The position numbers and the translations under genes were made by a program. This document shows, one piece after another, positions 51,853 to 63,532 of a stretch of DNA of 64,000 nucleotides; the first letter of the stretch is position 1, and each line of letters begins with the position of its first letter. Origin of the DNA: Pseudomonas sp. GCEP-101 (lineage in GTDB: Bacteria; Pseudomonadota; Gammaproteobacteria; Pseudomonadales; Pseudomonadaceae). The stretch spans positions 3,542,965-3,606,964 of the forward strand of contig NZ_CP104011.1 of NCBI RefSeq assembly GCF_025133575.1, written 5' to 3'. The notes below the pieces were generated by a model. The model saw nothing but the letters and a program-made list of their open reading frames with translations. It was not told the DNA's origin and did no database searches.

Positions 51853-52842
51853 TCAGCCCTCCACCAGGTTGACCGGGTTGCCGCCCTGCCAGGCGGCGAT
51901 GTTGGCGAGGGTGGTCTGGGCGATCCCGGCCAGCGCCTCGCGGGTGAGGAAGGCCTGGTGCGCGGTGATGATCACGTTGGGGAAGGTCAGCAGGCGCGCC
52001 AGCACGTCGTCCTGCAGCGGCTGGTCGGAGCGGTCGGCGAAGAAGATGTCGGCTTCCTCTTCATAGACGTCCAGGCCGAGGTAGCCGAGCTGGCCGCTTT
52101 TCAGCGCCTCGATCAGTGCCGGGGTGTCCACCAGTGCGCCGCGCCCGGTGTTGATCAGCATGGCGCCGCGCTTCATGCGCGCCAGGCTCCGGGCGTTGAT
52201 CAGGTGTCGGGTGGCCTCGTTGAGCGGGCAGTGCAGGCTGATGATGTCGGACTGCGCGAGCAACTCGTCCAGTTCGACGAAACGCCCGCCCAGCGCCTCG
52301 ATGGCGCGGTTGGGGTAGGGGTCGTAGGCCAGGATGTGGCAGCCGAAGCCGCTCATGATCCGGGCGAAGACTTCGCCGATCTGCCCGCTGCCGATCACGC
52401 CGACGGTGCGCCCGTGCAGGTCGAAGCCGGTCAGCCCGTGCAGGGAGAAGTCGCCTTCGCGGGTGCGGTTGTAGGCGCGGTGCAGATGCCGACAGAGCGC
52501 CAGGACCAGTCCTACGCCATGTTCAGCTACGGCGTGGGGCGAATAGGCCGGTACCCGCACCACCGCCAGCCCCAATGCGTGGGCGGCAGCCAGGTCGACG
52601 TGGTTGTAGCCGGCCGAGCGCAGGGCGATCAGCTTCGTGCCGCCGGCCGCCAGGTGCTCCAGCACCGGGCGCGAGAGGTCGTCGTTGACGAACGGGCAGA
52701 CCACTTCGAAACCCATGGCCAGGGCCACGGTGTCCAGGCGCAGCTGGGTCTGCTGGAAATGCAGCTCGAAGCCGTGGCCATGGTTGGCGGCAAGGAAGCT
52801 GTCGCGGTCGTAGGTCTGGTTGCTGAACAGGATGATGCGCAT
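51853..52842 (-). CDS. ldhA: NAD-dependent D-lactate dehydrogenase
   Basis: The 329-residue product is a D-2-hydroxyacid dehydrogenase that reduces pyruvate to D-lactate in fermentation. Visible features are the Rossmann motif GVIGSGQIGEVFARI near residue 152, the substrate Arg in LINTGRGALVD, and the catalytic His in NVIITAHQAFLTREAL. The YSPHAVAEHGVGLVLALCR segment is typical of LdhA. Length equals the usual LdhA. It lies 16 bp downstream of gacS on the same strand. Confidence 0.93.
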   Translation of the reverse strand: MRIILFSNQTYDRDSFLAANHGHGFELHFQQTQLRLDTVALAMGFEVVCPFVNDDLSRPVLEHLAAGGTKLIALRSAGYNHVDLAAAHALGLAVVRVPAYSPHAVAEHGVGLVLALCRHLHRAYNRTREGDFSLHGLTGFDLHGRTVGVIGSGQIGEVFARIMSGFGCHILAYDPYPNRAIEALGGRFVELDELLAQSDIISLHCPLNEATRHLINARSLARMKRGAMLINTGRGALVDTPALIEALKSGQLGYLGLDVYEEEADIFFADRSDQPLQDDVLARLLTFPNVIITAHQAFLTREALAGIAQTTLANIAAWQGGNPVNLVEG

Positions 52843-52858
52843 CGGGTGATTTCCGTCT

Positions 52859-55630
<2,772 letters not shown>

Positions 55631-55757
55631 GCGCTTCCTCCGATGCGTTTATCCCCGGCAGTGTAGCGGTTCGGCCCCCGCTCGGAAGCCCTTTGCCTTG
55701 CCGGGAGTGCGCGGAATCGTGAATACTTCACGCAATTGCTAATCACTCTTATTTGAT

Positions 55758-56468
55758 ATGAATGCCATTGCTTCGTCCGGGCTACGCCTGCTGACCATCG
55801 AGGACGACCCGACCCTGGGCGCCCATGTGTCGTCCCATCTGAGCGAGCGCGGCTTCGACGTCACCTGGTGCCAGGACGGCGGCGAGGGCCTGGCCCAGGC
55901 GCGCGGCGGCGACTACGACCTGGTGCTGATGGACATCATGCTGCCCGGCATCGGCGGCCTGGAGATCCTCCGCAGCCTGCGCCGCGAGCGGGCGGTGCCG
56001 GTGATCCTGATGTCCGCCCTGGGCGCCGAGCAGGACCGCATCGCCGGTTTCTCCCAGGGTGCCGACGACTACCTGCCCAAGCCGTTCAGCCTCGCCGAGC
56101 TGAGCGTGCGGGTGGAGGCGGTGCTGCGCCGGGTGGCGCTGGAGCGCGGCAGCCAGACGCTGGGCAGCACGCCCACCGAGCTGCAGATGGACCCGCAGAA
56201 GGACGACGTCGGCCTCGACGGCCAGTGGGCCGGGCTGACCGGCACCGAGTACCGCCTGCTGGAGACCTTTCTCGGCAGCCAGGGCGAGACCCTGAGCAAA
56301 CCCTTCCTTTATCAGCATGTGCTGCATCGCCCCTTCACCGCCCACGACCGCAGCCTGGACATGCACGTCAGCCACCTGCGCCGCAAGTTGCAGGCCATCG
56401 GCTACCTGCGCCACCAGTTGCACACCGTGTGGGGCAAGGGGTACGTCTTCGCCGAGGCCGAGGACTGA
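55758..56468 (+). CDS. OmpR-family response regulator (PirR-like)
   Basis: The 236-residue protein has a receiver domain with acidic pocket EDD (15-17), phosphorylation site Asp59 (LVLMDIMLPG) and conserved Lys in LPKPF, followed by a winged-helix OmpR DNA-binding domain ending VWGKGYVF. It is divergent from gacS and one base from the sensor kinase start. In PAO1, from memory, the pair at this place is PirR-PirS, regulating the ferric-enterobactin receptor pirA; no receptor gene follows here. Confidence 0.87.
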   Translation: MNAIASSGLRLLTIEDDPTLGAHVSSHLSERGFDVTWCQDGGEGLAQARGGDYDLVLMDIMLPGIGGLEILRSLRRERAVPVILMSALGAEQDRIAGFSQGADDYLPKPFSLAELSVRVEAVLRRVALERGSQTLGSTPTELQMDPQKDDVGLDGQWAGLTGTEYRLLETFLGSQGETLSKPFLYQHVLHRPFTAHDRSLDMHVSHLRRKLQAIGYLRHQLHTVWGKGYVFAEAED

Positions 56469-56469
56469 C

Positions 56470-57816
56470 ATGCCCGGCCGCCACTCGCTGTTCTGGAAGC
56501 TCGCCGTTGCCCTCGTGGTGCTGTGCCTGTCGGTGATCTGGCTGTCCTGGAACTGGGGCAAGCAGATGGAACGCGACAGCTACTTCCTCTCCGATGCCGC
56601 GCGGCAGGTGCTGGCGGGGTACGCGGACGAGGCCCAGCAGGCGTGGCGCCAGGGCGGTGCGGCAGGCGTCGATGCCTGGCTGGCGCAGATGCGGCAGCGC
56701 GAGCCGGTATGGATGGCGGTGGTGGATGGCCGGCTACAGTCCCTGGGCAGCCAGCCGCTGCCGTTGGACGACGTGGCGCACCTGACCTTCCAGCGCGGGC
56801 TGGACTGGCCGGTGAGCTCGCGCTCGGTGACCTTGCCGTACATCGGCATTCCCTTTCCCGACGAGCCGGGCGCCGGCCGGCTGGTGCTGCAACTGCCGCC
56901 ACGCTTCCTCCCGGGCGGCCTGAGCTTCCTGCGCCAATCCATCAGCCATGCGCTGGTGCCGGCCATCCTCGCGCTGCTGCTCTGCGGGTTGATCTATCGC
57001 CGCCTGGTGCGCCCGCTCAAGCGCCTGCGCGAACACGCCAATGCCCTGCAAGCGGATAACCTGGGCTCGGTCGCCGGGCCGCAGCTGATCGCCCGCCGCG
57101 ACGAACTCGGCGAACTGGGCCGTGCGCTGGACCACATGGCCGAACGCCTGCGCGGCCAGGTCGGCCTGCAGCGTCAGTTGCTGCGCGACCTGTCCCACGA
57201 ATTGCGCACGCCACTCAGCCGCCTGCGCGTGGCGGGCGACAGCCCCATCAGCGAAGCGGCCCTGCGCCAGCGTGTGGAGCGCGAGGTGGAGGTGATGCAG
57301 CGCCTGGTCGCCGACACCCTGGAACTGGCCTGGCTGGACACCGAACGCCCGCGCGTGGAGCTGGAGGAGATCGACCTGCGCTCGCTGTGGGACCTGCTGG
57401 TGGACGATGCGCGCTTCGAGGCGGGCTGGGCCATCGAGCGCTTCCTTTACCAGGTGCCGGCGGATTGCCGCGTGCGCGGCCATCTCAACGGCCTGGCCCA
57501 GGCCCTGGAAAACCTGCTGCGCAACGCCATCCGTCATTCCCCGGAAAACGGCCGCATCCGCCTGAGCGGCCGGCGCGAGGCCGGGGGCTGGCACCTGTGG
57601 CTGGAGGACGACGGCCCCGGTGTGCCAGAAACTGACCTGGAACGCATCTTCCTGCCCTTCACCCGGCTCTCCGATGCGCGCACCGGCGAAGGCTTCGGCC
57701 TGGGCCTGAGCATCGCCCGCAGCTCCCTGCGCATGCAGGGCGGCGAGCTCTGGGCGGATTGCGCCGGTGCGGGCCTGCGCGTGCACCTGCGCCTGCCGGA
57801 TGCAGCGGCCGCCTGA
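56470..57816 (+). CDS. Sensor histidine kinase (PirS-like)
   Basis: This 448-residue membrane kinase has helices at about residues 10-28 and 163-180 around a periplasmic sensor, then HAMP, dimerisation domain with phosphoacceptor His in DLSHELRTPLSRLR, and ATPase motifs NLLRNAIRHS, DDGPGV and GFGLGLSI. The ATG is one base after the regulator stop, so the genes are coupled. cysM starts 113 bp downstream. The signal is unknown; siderophore sensing is inferred from remembered gene order only. Confidence 0.88.
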   Translation: MPGRHSLFWKLAVALVVLCLSVIWLSWNWGKQMERDSYFLSDAARQVLAGYADEAQQAWRQGGAAGVDAWLAQMRQREPVWMAVVDGRLQSLGSQPLPLDDVAHLTFQRGLDWPVSSRSVTLPYIGIPFPDEPGAGRLVLQLPPRFLPGGLSFLRQSISHALVPAILALLLCGLIYRRLVRPLKRLREHANALQADNLGSVAGPQLIARRDELGELGRALDHMAERLRGQVGLQRQLLRDLSHELRTPLSRLRVAGDSPISEAALRQRVEREVEVMQRLVADTLELAWLDTERPRVELEEIDLRSLWDLLVDDARFEAGWAIERFLYQVPADCRVRGHLNGLAQALENLLRNAIRHSPENGRIRLSGRREAGGWHLWLEDDGPGVPETDLERIFLPFTRLSDARTGEGFGLGLSIARSSLRMQGGELWADCAGAGLRVHLRLPDAAAA

Positions 57817-57928
57817 GTTGGCCGCCGGCGCCTGAACATGGCTTGTTAGGAAGTTTCGTATGGCGGGGCGGCTTTTGCCGGTATCATAGGGAGTCATCCC
57901 CTCTCGCGATTCGGAACCGAGTGCCTCC

Positions 57929-58828
57929 ATGACCGTGCAGTACCCGACTATCGCCGATTGCGTCGGCAATACCCCGCTGGTGCGCTTGCAGCGCCTGGCC
58001 GGGGAAACCTCCAACACCCTGCTGGTGAAGCTCGAGGGCAACAACCCCGCGGGTTCGGTGAAGGATCGTCCGGCGCTGTCGATGATCACCCGTGCCGAAC
58101 TGCGCGGCGACATCAAGCCCGGCGACACGCTGATCGAAGCCACCTCCGGCAACACCGGTATCGCCCTGGCGATGGCGGCGGCGATCAAGGGCTACCGCAT
58201 GATCCTGATCATGCCCGACAACTCCACCGCCGAGCGCAAGGCCGCCATGACCGCCTACGGCGCCGAGCTGATCCTGGTGAGCAAGGAACAGGGCATGGAA
58301 GGCGCCCGCGACCTCGCCGACCAGATGGCCCGTGAAGGCCAGGGCAAGGTGCTGGACCAGTTCGCCAACGGCGACAACCCGATTGCCCACTACCATTCCA
58401 CCGGCCCGGAAATCTGGCAGCAGACCGGCGGTGAGATCACCCATTTCGTCAGTTCCATGGGCACCACCGGCACCATCATGGGCGTGTCGCGCTACCTCAA
58501 GGAGCAGAACCCCAACGTGCAGATCGTCGGCCTGCAGCCGATGGAAGGCTCGGCCATCCCCGGCATCCGTCGCTGGCCGCAGGAATACCTGCCGAAGATC
58601 TTCGACGCCACCCGCGTCGACCGCGTCGTCGACATGCAGCAGAGCGAGGCCGAGGACGTGATGCGTCGTCTGGCCCGCGAAGAAGGCATCTTCTGCGGCG
58701 TCTCCTCGGGCGGTGCGGTGGCGGCCATGCTGCGCCTGTCGCGCGAGCTGGAAAACGCGACCCTGGTGGCGATCATCTGCGACCGTGGCGACCGTTACCT
58801 GTCGTCGGGCGTGTTCGACGCCCACTGA
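57929..58828 (+). CDS. cysM: O-acetylserine sulfhydrylase B (cysteine synthase)
   Basis: This 299-residue PLP enzyme makes cysteine from O-acetylserine and sulfide or thiosulfate. The PLP lysine is in [11 protein letters not shown] (Lys45), the substrate loop is TSGNTGIA, and the phosphate-binding loop is GTTGTIMG. The C-terminal [10 protein letters not shown] segment is also typical. Length and the short C-terminus fit CysM rather than CysK. The following rlmD start lies one base beyond its stop. Confidence 0.95.
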   Translation: MTVQYPTIADCVGNTPLVRLQRLAGETSNTLLVKLEGNNPAGSVKDRPALSMITRAELRGDIKPGDTLIEATSGNTGIALAMAAAIKGYRMILIMPDNSTAERKAAMTAYGAELILVSKEQGMEGARDLADQMAREGQGKVLDQFANGDNPIAHYHSTGPEIWQQTGGEITHFVSSMGTTGTIMGVSRYLKEQNPNVQIVGLQPMEGSAIPGIRRWPQEYLPKIFDATRVDRVVDMQQSEAEDVMRRLAREEGIFCGVSSGGAVAAMLRLSRELENATLVAIICDRGDRYLSSGVFDAH

Positions 58829-58829
58829 C

Positions 58830-60200
58830 ATGGCCAAGCAGAGATCCGGCCTGCGCTTCCAGCCCAGTGGCGGAGCGCGCAGCCCTGCGGTACCGGTGGG
58901 CAAGAAGCAGCGCCTGAACATCGAGCGCCTGGCCCATGACGGCCGTGGCATCGCCCACCTCGACGGCCGCACCTGGTTCGTCGCCAACGCCCTGCCCGGC
59001 GAGTCGGTGGAAGCCCGCGTGCTCTCGGCGCGCGCGCAGATCGTCGACGCACGCAGCGAACGCCTCTTCACCACCGCCGCCAACCGCCGCAGCGAGCCGT
59101 GCCCGGTGGCCGGCACCTGTGGCGGCTGCAGCCTGCAGCACCTGTCCCACGCCGATCAGCTGGCACTCAAGCAGCGCACCCTGGCCGAGCAGCTGGAGCG
59201 ATTCTCCGGCCTGGTCCCGGAGGAATGGGCCGCGCCGCTGGTCGGGCCGGAATTCGGTTACCGCCGCCGCGCCCGCCTGGCCGTGCGCTGGGACGTGAAG
59301 GCCAAGCGCCTGGACGTCGGTTTCCGCGCCGCCGCCAGCCAGGCCATCGTCGCCTTCGACGACTGCCTGGTGCTGGTGCCCGAGTTGCAGGGGCTGGCCC
59401 GCGAGCTGCCGGACGTGCTGCGCGGCTTCGCCAAGCCGCAGGCGCTGGGCCATGTCGAGCTGTTCCACGGCACGTCCAGCGCGCTGCTGCTGCGGCATAT
59501 CGAACCTTTGTCCGATAGCGATCGTGCGCGACTGCTGGAATTCTGTTCGGCACGGGATGTGCAGCTGTGGTTGCAGGGTGACGGCGAACCGACGCTCTGC
59601 ACCGACGGCACGCAAAACAACGGGAACCGCGAGCTTGGCTTCCGGCTCGAAGCCTGGAATCTGACGCTGGCCTACCGGCCCGGCGATTTCGTCCAGGTCA
59701 ACGAGCCGGTGAACCAGGCGATGGTCGCCCAGGCGCTGGACTGGCTGCAGCCGGCCCGCGACGAGCGCGTGCTGGACCTGTTCTGCGGCCTGGGCAACTT
59801 TGCCCTGCCGCTGGCGCGCCAGGTGCGCGAGGTCGTCGGCGTGGAAGGTGTGCAGACCATGGTCGAGCGCGCCGCCGCCAATGCCCGCGCCAATGGCTTG
59901 GCGAATACCCGGTTCCATCAGGCAGACCTGACGAAACCGCTTGCCGACGCCCCCTGGGCGGCGGAGGATTTCACCGCCGTGCTGCTCGATCCTCCGCGTG
60001 ACGGAGCCTTCGAACCGGCGCGGCAGATGCGTTCATTGGGCGCCCAGCGGGTACTCTATGTGTCCTGCAACCCGGCGACCCTGGCGCGCGACGCTGGCGA
60101 ACTGGCCCGACAGGGCTATCGCTGCAAACGCGCCGGCATCCTCGACATGTTCCCGCAGACGGCCCATGTCGAGGCCATGGCTTTGTTCGAGGCGAGCTAG
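58830..60200 (+). CDS. rlmD: 23S rRNA (uracil-1939-C5)-methyltransferase
   Basis: This 456-residue protein has an N-terminal TRAM domain (about 22-80), three of the four iron-sulfur ligands in [10 protein letters not shown] (Cys91, Cys97, Cys100), a fourth in FDDCLVL, a Rossmann fold methyltransferase core with [13 protein letters not shown], and the nucleophilic Cys in [11 protein letters not shown]. It methylates U1939 of 23S rRNA. I started at MAKQRSGL, one base after the cysM stop; an in-frame start further upstream lies inside cysM. Confidence 0.94.
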   Translation: MAKQRSGLRFQPSGGARSPAVPVGKKQRLNIERLAHDGRGIAHLDGRTWFVANALPGESVEARVLSARAQIVDARSERLFTTAANRRSEPCPVAGTCGGCSLQHLSHADQLALKQRTLAEQLERFSGLVPEEWAAPLVGPEFGYRRRARLAVRWDVKAKRLDVGFRAAASQAIVAFDDCLVLVPELQGLARELPDVLRGFAKPQALGHVELFHGTSSALLLRHIEPLSDSDRARLLEFCSARDVQLWLQGDGEPTLCTDGTQNNGNRELGFRLEAWNLTLAYRPGDFVQVNEPVNQAMVAQALDWLQPARDERVLDLFCGLGNFALPLARQVREVVGVEGVQTMVERAAANARANGLANTRFHQADLTKPLADAPWAAEDFTAVLLDPPRDGAFEPARQMRSLGAQRVLYVSCNPATLARDAGELARQGYRCKRAGILDMFPQTAHVEAMALFEAS

Positions 60201-60289
60201 GAAGGCTCGCGCAATCCGACCGGCTCACGCAAGAAAGGCCGGCGCAGTGAGCGGTGTGTTGTGGCGCACCGTGGGGAAGGGTAGACACG

Positions 60290-62548
60290 ATGGTACAGGT
60301 GAGAGCGCACCAGCCGGTCAATACCGACGGCAGCATCAACCTCGAGGCCTGGCTGGACCATGTCCAGACCCTGGTCCCGGTACTGGATCGCAAGGTCCTG
60401 CTGGAAGCCTGCGAGTTCGCTCGCGAGGTGGAAGACAGGGCTGTCAGCACGGCTGACAACTCCTGGGCGGACGGCACCTCCAGCTTCCAGACGGGCCTGG
60501 AGATCGCCGAGATCCTGGCGGACCTCAAGCTCGACCAGGAGTCGCTGGTCGCCGCGGTGATCTACCGTGGCGTGCGCGAGGGCAAGGTCAAGCTGGAGGA
60601 CGTGGCACAGCGCTTCGGCCCGGTAGTCGCCAAGCTGATCGAGGGCGTGCTGCGCATGGCGGCGATCAGCACCAGCCTCAACCCGCGGCAATCCCTGGTG
60701 CTCGGCACCCAGGCGCAGATCGAGAACCTGCGCAAGATGCTGGTGGCCATGGTCGACGACGTACGCGTCGCCCTGATCAAGCTGGCCGAGCGCACCTGCG
60801 CGATCCGCGCGGTGAAGAATGCCGACGAAGAAAAGCGCATGCGCGTCGCCCGCGAGGTGTTCGACATCTACGCGCCGCTGGCCCACCGCCTGGGCATCGG
60901 CCACATCAAGTGGGAGCTGGAGGACCTGTCCTTCCGCTACCTCGAACCCGACCAGTACAAGCAGATCGCCAAGCTGCTGCACGAGCGCCGGCTGGACCGC
61001 GAGCAGTACATCGCCACCGTCATGGGGCAGCTCAAGGACGCCCTGGCCGCCACCGGCATCAAGGCGGACCTGTCCGGCCGCGCCAAGCACATCTATTCCA
61101 TCTGGCGGAAAATGCAGCGCAAGGGCCTGGACTTCAGCCAGATATACGACGTGCGCGCCGTGCGCGTGCTGGTGCCGGAAATGCGCGACTGCTACACCGC
61201 GCTGGGCATCGTGCACACCCTCTGGCGGCACATCCCCAAGGAATTCGACGACTACATCGCCAACCCCAAGGAAAACGGCTACCGCTCGCTGCACACCGCG
61301 GTGATCGGCCCCGAGGGCAAGGTGCTGGAGGTGCAGATCCGCACCCACGCCATGCACGAGGAAGCCGAACTGGGCGTCTGCGCGCACTGGCGCTACAAGG
61401 GCACCGACGTCAAGGCCAGCTCCAACCACTACGAAGAGAAGATTTCCTGGCTGCGCCAGGTGCTCGAGTGGCACGAGGAACTGGGCGACATCGGCGGCCT
61501 GGCCGAGCAACTGCGGGTGGATATCGAGCCTGACCGGGTCTACGTCTTCACCCCCGACGGCCACGCCATCGACCTGCCCAAGGGTTCGACGCCGCTGGAC
61601 TTCGCCTACCGCGTCCACACAGAGGTCGGCCACAACTGCCGCGGCGCCAAGATCAACGGCCGCATCGTGCCGCTGAACTACAGCCTGCAGACCGGCGAGC
61701 AGGTGGAAATCATCACCGGCAAGCAGAGCGGGCCGAGCCGTGACTGGCTGAACCAGAACCTGGGCTACGTCACTACCTCGCGGGCGCGGGCGAAGATCGT
61801 CCACTGGTTCAAGCTGCAGGCGCGCGACCAGAACGTCGCCGCCGGCAAGGCCATGCTCGAGCGCGAGCTGAGCCGCCTGGCGCTGCCGCCGGTGGACTTC
61901 GAGAAGCTCGCCGAGAAGGCCAACTACAAGACCGGCGAAGACCTCTTCGCCGCCCTGGGCGCCGGCGACCTGCGCCTGGCCCACGTGGTCAACTACGCGC
62001 AGCAACTGGTGGAGCCCGAGCGCGGCAGCGAACAGCTCGAACTCATCCCGCGCAAGCCGAGCAAGATCGGCCACGGCAAGCGCGGCGACATCCAGATCCA
62101 GGGCGTCGGCAACCTGCTCACGCAGATGGCCGGCTGCTGCCAGCCGCTGCCGGGCGACCCGATCGTCGGCTACATCACCCTCGGCCGCGGCGTGACCATT
62201 CACCGCCAGGATTGCGCCACCGCGCTGCAACTGGCCGGGCGCGAGCCGGAGCGGATCATCCAGGTCAGCTGGGGCCCGGTACCGGTCAGTACCTATCCGG
62301 TGGACATCGTCATCCGCGCCTACGACCGTTCCGGCCTGCTGCGCGACGTCTCGCAGATGCTGCTCAACGAGCGCATCAACGTGCTGGCGGTGAACACCCG
62401 CTCGGATAAGGAAGACAACACCGCGATCATGCGCCTGACCATCGAGATCCCCGGTCTCGATTCGCTGGGCCGCCTGTTGGCGCGCATCTCGCAGCTGCCC
62501 AACATCATCGAGGCGCGGCGTGACCGCGCGGGTGCCAAGGATGCATAA
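60290..62548 (+). CDS. relA: GTP pyrophosphokinase RelA ((p)ppGpp synthetase I)
   Basis: The 752-residue long RSH enzyme makes the alarmone (p)ppGpp on ribosomes holding uncharged tRNA. Domains in order: an inactive HD-like hydrolase region lacking the HD pair, the synthetase domain (RAKHIYSIWRKMQRKG, NPKENGYRSLHTAV, EVQIRTHAMHEEAELG), a TGS domain (RVYVFTPDGHAIDLPKGSTPLDFAYRVH), a conserved-cysteine region (GCCQPLPGDPIVGY) and a C-terminal ACT domain. The missing HD motif separates it from SpoT. I used ATG 60290 with GGGGAAGGG upstream. It overlaps mazG by 8 bp. Confidence 0.95.
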   Translation: MVQVRAHQPVNTDGSINLEAWLDHVQTLVPVLDRKVLLEACEFAREVEDRAVSTADNSWADGTSSFQTGLEIAEILADLKLDQESLVAAVIYRGVREGKVKLEDVAQRFGPVVAKLIEGVLRMAAISTSLNPRQSLVLGTQAQIENLRKMLVAMVDDVRVALIKLAERTCAIRAVKNADEEKRMRVAREVFDIYAPLAHRLGIGHIKWELEDLSFRYLEPDQYKQIAKLLHERRLDREQYIATVMGQLKDALAATGIKADLSGRAKHIYSIWRKMQRKGLDFSQIYDVRAVRVLVPEMRDCYTALGIVHTLWRHIPKEFDDYIANPKENGYRSLHTAVIGPEGKVLEVQIRTHAMHEEAELGVCAHWRYKGTDVKASSNHYEEKISWLRQVLEWHEELGDIGGLAEQLRVDIEPDRVYVFTPDGHAIDLPKGSTPLDFAYRVHTEVGHNCRGAKINGRIVPLNYSLQTGEQVEIITGKQSGPSRDWLNQNLGYVTTSRARAKIVHWFKLQARDQNVAAGKAMLERELSRLALPPVDFEKLAEKANYKTGEDLFAALGAGDLRLAHVVNYAQQLVEPERGSEQLELIPRKPSKIGHGKRGDIQIQGVGNLLTQMAGCCQPLPGDPIVGYITLGRGVTIHRQDCATALQLAGREPERIIQVSWGPVPVSTYPVDIVIRAYDRSGLLRDVSQMLLNERINVLAVNTRSDKEDNTAIMRLTIEIPGLDSLGRLLARISQLPNIIEARRDRAGAKDA

Positions 62549-63374
62549 GCTCGACGACCTGCTTTACCTCATGGCCCGGCTGCGCGACCCGCAGCACGGT
62601 TGCCCGTGGGACCTGAAGCAGAGCTACGCGACCATCGTCCCGTACACCCTCGAGGAAGCCTACGAGGTGGCCGATGCCATCGAGCGCGGCGACCTCGACC
62701 ACCTGCGCGAGGAGCTGGGCGACCTGCTCTTCCAGGTCGTCTACTACGCGCAGCTGGCGCGGGAAGAGGGACGTTTCGAGTTCGATGCGGTGGTCGATGG
62801 CATCACCAGCAAGCTGATTCGCCGCCATCCGCATGTGTTTCCCGACGGCGACCTGTACGGCGAGTCGGACCCGGCGAAGCTGGCGGAAGCGGCGGTCAAG
62901 CAGCGCTGGGAAGAGCTGAAGGCCGAGGAGCGCGCCGCCAAGGCCGCCGAGCCGGTGCAGCTGTCCCTGCTGGACGACGTACCCAACGCCCTGCCGGCCT
63001 TGAGCCGCGCCGCCAAGCTGCAGAAGCGTGCGTCCCAGGTCGGCTTCGACTGGGCCGACGCGCTGCCGGTGGTGGACAAGGTGCGTGAAGAGCTGGACGA
63101 AGTGCTCGAAGCCATGGCTGGCGGCGACACCGAGGCCCAGGCCGAGGAGGTGGGCGACCTGCTGTTCGTGGTGGTCAACCTGGCGCGCAAGCTCAAGGTC
63201 GACCCGGAAACCGCCCTGCGCGCCGCCAACGTCAAGTTCGAACGGCGCTTCCGCTACATCGAAACGGCCTTGCGCGACCAGGGGCGCACCCTGGAAGACA
63301 GCAACCTGGAAGAGATGGACGAACTGTGGGCCGCTGCCAAACGCGACGAGAAGAACCCGCTCAGCTGTGGATAA
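62541..63374 (+). CDS. mazG: Nucleoside triphosphate pyrophosphohydrolase MazG
   Basis: The 277-residue protein has two MazG repeats with metal-binding EExxE-type clusters: TLEEAYEVADAI and LREELGDLLFQVVYYAQ in the first, VREELDEVLEA and AEEVGDLLFVVVNLAR in the second. It hydrolyses NTPs to NMP and pyrophosphate, and in E. coli affects ppGpp levels and survival in starvation. Its start lies inside the end of relA, so the two are coupled. A strong terminator follows the stop codon. Confidence 0.94.
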   Translation: MHKLDDLLYLMARLRDPQHGCPWDLKQSYATIVPYTLEEAYEVADAIERGDLDHLREELGDLLFQVVYYAQLAREEGRFEFDAVVDGITSKLIRRHPHVFPDGDLYGESDPAKLAEAAVKQRWEELKAEERAAKAAEPVQLSLLDDVPNALPALSRAAKLQKRASQVGFDWADALPVVDKVREELDEVLEAMAGGDTEAQAEEVGDLLFVVVNLARKLKVDPETALRAANVKFERRFRYIETALRDQGRTLEDSNLEEMDELWAAAKRDEKNPLSCG

Positions 63375-63402
63375 GTGCTGTCGTGCCTGAACGGCACCCA
63401 TG

Positions 63403-63431
63403 AAAAAGCCCCGCAATCGCGGGGCTTTTTT
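63403..63431 (+). terminator. Rho-independent terminator after mazG
   Basis: AAAAAGCCCCGC-AATC-GCGGGGCTTTTTT, 28 bp beyond the mazG stop. Its A and T runs would also let it end the convergent lpxO-like transcript. Confidence 0.92.
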
Positions 63432-63474
63432 GTTGGCTTTTCAGTAGGAGCGAGCCCTGCGCCGGAGCTGATTT

Positions 63475-63520
63475 GTAGGAGCGGGCCATGCCCGCGATCG
63501 CGCGCATGGCGCGCTCCTAC
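63475..63520. repeat. REP-like palindromic pair
   Basis: GTAGGAGCGGGCC at the left and GCGCGCTCCTAC at the right form an inverted pair around CATGCCCGCGATCGCG. It lies just beyond the lpxO-like stop codon. Confidence 0.75.
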
Positions 63521-63532
63521 AGTTGCCGGGGC

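Noticed and set aside
60197..62230. A 677-codon open frame antisense to relA
   Set aside because: RelA domains are complete on the plus strand.
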